Shown: positions 6,588 through 8,215 of the stretch, in pieces
Layout: the number at the start of each line of letters is the position of its first letter
Position numbering within the stretch: position 1 is the first letter of the stretch
NCBI GenBank assembly: GCA_018500065.2
Contig: JAHBAO020000398.1
Span: forward strand, 1-8,215
From: Octadecabacter sp.
GTDB taxonomy: Bacteria; Pseudomonadota; Alphaproteobacteria; Rhodobacterales; Rhodobacteraceae
Direction of reading: 5' to 3'
Length of the DNA stretch: 8,215 bases
Program-made: the position numbers and the translations under genes
Notes under the pieces: generated by a model
Seen by the model: only the letters and a program-made list of their open reading frames with translations
What the model was told of the DNA's origin: nothing
Database searches by the model: none

Positions 6588-7304
6588 ATGACATTTGATA
6601 AAAAACATCGCTCTAGGACACTCAGCGACGTGATCTTCGCAAGCACTGATGTGCAACAAACACTTAAGGATTACGCAAATAACAAGCGCGACAAGCATCT
6701 ATTGCTCTATGGACCAAAAGGCACAGGTAAGTCGGTCTCAGCTGAGTTGATTATGAGAGAGCGTTTGGGTTCGATTTGGCAGGCAGGTTTGGCAGAGCCC
6801 TTTAATGCAAAGGCCTATGCGGCACAGCATGACAGCTTTGGGCCTCTTCTCAGTCAATGGAATTGGCAGCTGTCGGCAGGAGCTCGTGCTGGCTGCTCTA
6901 TTGTCGACGAGATTGATCAGTTCACACTGCCAATGCAGCACAAGCTAAGGGCCTTCATCGATCAATATGAAATGGGCGTGGTCATTGCGACTACAAACAA
7001 CCTGCACTTGGTTGATGGCCCGTTGAAGGACCGTTTCCGTCCTGTGTGCGTCGAGTATCCAAGCATAGATCAATGGGTACCGCGTGTTGTTGCTGTGATG
7101 GCAGTCGAGGGTATCCCAATCACGGCGTCGCAAGCATTGGTGCTGCTGAATGGATTTGACGGTAGCGGACGCAGCCTCAATGATTGGATCGAAGACTATG
7201 TGTTGCGACTGCAGGGCGCTGTGCACAAGCTCACGAAACCTTTGGCATCAGGCGTCACGCCTTCTCAAGTTGTGACAATTCACAACACAACGGAGGGCAA
7301 GTGA
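6588..7304 (+). CDS. Minimal clamp-loader-like AAA+ ATPase
   Basis: A 238-aa P-loop ATPase. Seen motifs: RTLSDVI-type N-terminal box at residues 9-15, Walker A GPKGTGKS (42-49), Walker B CSIVDEID (103-110, with D107 E108), sensor 1 in VVIATTNN (131-138), an arginine-finger candidate in PLKDRFR (145-151), and a lid with 'EGIPIT ... GSGRSLNDW' placing a sensor-2 Arg at 195. This order and the lid wording resemble replication factor C small subunits and phage T4 gp44 (established family knowledge). Those proteins are about 320 aa and end in a collar domain that is absent here, and the clamp-loader 'SRC' is replaced by DRF. A CbbQ/MoxR-like assignment is the main alternative. ATG 6588 is chosen for AAAGGA 7 nt upstream; an earlier in-frame ATG (6549) lies inside the hairpin and lacks a site. 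Its TGA overlaps the next ATG. Confidence 0.85.
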   Translation: MTFDKKHRSRTLSDVIFASTDVQQTLKDYANNKRDKHLLLYGPKGTGKSVSAELIMRERLGSIWQAGLAEPFNAKAYAAQHDSFGPLLSQWNWQLSAGARAGCSIVDEIDQFTLPMQHKLRAFIDQYEMGVVIATTNNLHLVDGPLKDRFRPVCVEYPSIDQWVPRVVAVMAVEGIPITASQALVLLNGFDGSGRSLNDWIEDYVLRLQGAVHKLTKPLASGVTPSQVVTIHNTTEGK

Positions 7305-7612
7305 TGGAGACGCTTGATTTTGAACTCGCACTGCTCCCTCAGCTGGTTGACGAAGAAACCGAACGTATGATTGCTCAATGTTATTACTGGGACGACTTTG
7401 AGAAGATTGCGCCAATCTACGGCTTAGATTTGAACGTATATGCGTTGCCTGAACAGCCCTACGAAACGCATGTGCTGGAACGCGCCAAGCGAACACTTAA
7501 AACGGCGCAATACACAGCCTTCAAACGTGTCTGGTGTGCGTTAGACGGCGCAGACCAGATTGCGCTTATCGACTATGCGCTGAACCACAGAAGGGGTCAT
7601 CATGACAAATAG
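7304..7612 (+). CDS. Small hypothetical protein A of tandem paralogous pair
   Basis: A 102-aa acidic protein, family not recognised. It has QLVDE at residues 13-17, a WDDFEKIAPIYGLDL segment at 29-43, and YTAFKRVW at 70-77; it ends in a His/Arg-rich tail. The ATG overlaps the ATPase stop (TGATG), with GGAGGG 6 nt upstream; a GTG immediately before it is a possible alternative start. The tight overlap implies translational coupling with the ATPase, so a physical or functional partnership is likely (inference). It is collinear with the next protein, suggesting a duplicated gene. Confidence 0.8.
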   Translation: METLDFELALLPQLVDEETERMIAQCYYWDDFEKIAPIYGLDLNVYALPEQPYETHVLERAKRTLKTAQYTAFKRVWCALDGADQIALIDYALNHRRGHHDK

Positions 7613-7922
7613 GACGGTGCTTCTTGAGCTGTTGAACTTAAATCAGCTGGTCGACGAAAGGGTTCTTGAGGCGTTGAAGCGACTGGATCAGATTGACGAT
7701 CTTGCGCTATGGTATGAGGGCTTTGACCCAATTCCGCTTTTACAAGGGCTAGCATCACATCAACTTAAGCAAGCCCTCGAAGCATCAGCACTGTCTTATT
7801 ACAATGATCATGAATATGTCGCGTTCATGAGATTATGGCAGGATATAAATGTAGAGGCTCAGCGCCAAATGCTGTGTGACATTGCAGGTTTGGCGGCTCC
7901 CAGTTTGATAGGGGCGATGTAG
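7602..7922 (+). CDS. Small hypothetical protein B of tandem paralogous pair
   Basis: A 106-aa helical protein, family not recognised. It shares QLVDE (15-19), DD (32-33) and YVAFMRLW (72-79) with the preceding protein at a constant offset of two residues, so the pair aligns without gaps over about 80 residues at roughly 19% identity. The start ATG lies 11 nt inside the previous gene, with AAGGGG 5 nt upstream, again suggesting coupling. It is the last gene before the operon terminator. Short helices with conserved Trp and acidic patches would fit a small protein-protein adaptor, but this is speculation. Confidence 0.8.
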   Translation: MTNRTVLLELLNLNQLVDERVLEALKRLDQIDDLALWYEGFDPIPLLQGLASHQLKQALEASALSYYNDHEYVAFMRLWQDINVEAQRQMLCDIAGLAAPSLIGAM

Positions 7923-7946
7923 TCGCAAAACACACATACGCGTTAG

Positions 7947-7979
7947 AACACCGTCAGCATTTTTGTTGGCGGTGTTTTT
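7947..7979 (+). terminator. Rho-independent terminator of the AAA+ operon
   Basis: AACACCGTC (7947-7955) pairs with GGCGGTGTT (7968-7976) over 9 bp with one G-U, followed by a T run to 7979. It lies 24 nt after the stop of the last operon gene, and separates the operon from the gene at 8146. Confidence 0.85.
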
Positions 7980-8017
7980 GTTTGCTCATGTCTGCGCTGG
8001 TTACTGTGGTCAGCTCA

Positions 8018-8064
8018 TATGTTGCAACCACAAACCTACAACACAGTGGTTCGAACACAATTGT
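8018..8064. repeat. Second copy of repeat unit 4 (47 bp, 45 identical)
   Basis: This stretch matches 4607-4653 at 45 of 47 positions in direct orientation, differing only at 8037 (t for g) and 8053 (g for c). It keeps GTTGCAAC, the AACCAC/GTGGTT inverted pair, CAACACAG and the CAATTG centre. An ACTGTGG motif precedes both copies by a similar distance (8003 and 4591). The surrounding 7980-8145 stretch otherwise holds no gene. Confidence 0.9.
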
Positions 8065-8119
8065 ACGCGCCTGTTTTAGCGACACCGCACTGCCTGTTTT
8101 GCCGCCTTTTGTTGCTTCG

Positions 8120-8142
8120 TTGATAAATACATGCGGAGAACC
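8120..8142 (+). promoter_or_regulatory. Leader element shared with the HTH-like gene
   Basis: TTGATAAATAC followed by ATGCGGAGAACC closely matches the minus-strand leader at 4427-4407. Here the GGAG within the element is also the ribosome binding site for ATG 8146. The shared AT-rich part may be a promoter or protein-binding site; a -35 box was not identified. Confidence 0.35.
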
Positions 8143-8145
8143 GCA

Positions 8146-8215
8146 ATGGGATTTGAACAGCGCAAACAAGAACGACGAGCTTTGGTGCAGCATCTGCTGG
8201 CACAAGACTGGGATG
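8146..8215 (+). CDS. Start of a hypothetical gene, 3'-partial
   Basis: Only 23 residues are visible: MGFEQRKQERRALVQHLL, then AQDWD, running off the right edge. The segment is charged and probably helical. ATG 8146 is preceded by GGAG at 7 nt; an in-frame ATG at 8131 lies upstream but has no such site. It follows the operon terminator and the repeat copy, so it should be an independent transcription unit. Its family cannot be judged from this much. Confidence 0.6.
   Translation, partial: MGFEQRKQERRALVQHLLAQDWD

Noticed and set aside
7200..7210. TGTGTTGCGAC inside the AAA+ gene, identical to part of array unit 1
   Set aside because: It lies in coding sequence with no other array elements around it and is probably chance.
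7184..7303. Longer N-terminus for small protein A
   Set aside because: It would overlap the ATPase coding region by 120 nt; ATG 7304 has GGAGGG upstream and matches the length of its paralogue.

Overview
The window looks like an accessory region of a Gram-negative proteobacterium, probably marine. The lineage is inferred from gene style only: there is an outer-membrane autotransporter, clear Shine-Dalgarno sites, moderate GC content and many Rhodobacterales-like or marine proteobacterial small proteins. No rRNA, tRNA, CRISPR array, transposase or integrase was seen.

Layout. (1) Positions 1-3329 (+) hold the 3' part of a large Ig-repeat autotransporter adhesin that enters from the left edge and ends in a beta-barrel. 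A rho-independent terminator follows (3356-3380). (2) Positions 3381-3577 show nothing I can support. (3) Positions 3578-4387 (-) hold two small genes. One encodes a helical protein with a proline-rich tail. The other encodes a compact helix-turn-helix-like protein resembling DUF6626, with its own terminator (4008-4036, - strand). (4) Positions 4388-4679 hold no credible gene but contain an array of degenerate 39-bp repeats with nested inverted repeats. (5) Positions 4680-5585 (-) encode an uncharacterised 301-residue, Trp-rich, basic-ended protein. (6) A 133-bp divergent intergenic region (5586-5718) follows. (7) Positions 5719-7922 (+) form a four-gene operon: a 267-aa protein with a coiled-coil-like tail, a 238-aa clamp-loader-like AAA+ ATPase, and two overlapping genes for about 100-aa proteins that look like diverged tandem paralogues. 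A strong terminator closes it (7947-7979). (8) Positions 7980-8145 are non-coding and hold a second, nearly identical copy of 47 bp of the repeat array. (9) A gene starting at 8146 (+) runs off the right edge.

Working interpretation (inference). The repeats at 4607-4653 and 8018-8064 are direct and bound the 301-aa gene plus the AAA+ operon. Beyond each repeat lies a similar 20-bp leader pointing outward to a different gene. An iteron-like or centromere-like array, an adjacent HTH-like protein, an unknown conserved-looking protein and a minimal AAA+ ATPase with two small partners would fit a replication, partition or maintenance module of a plasmid or integrated element. No gene here has a recognised function in those processes, so the assignment is a hypothesis.
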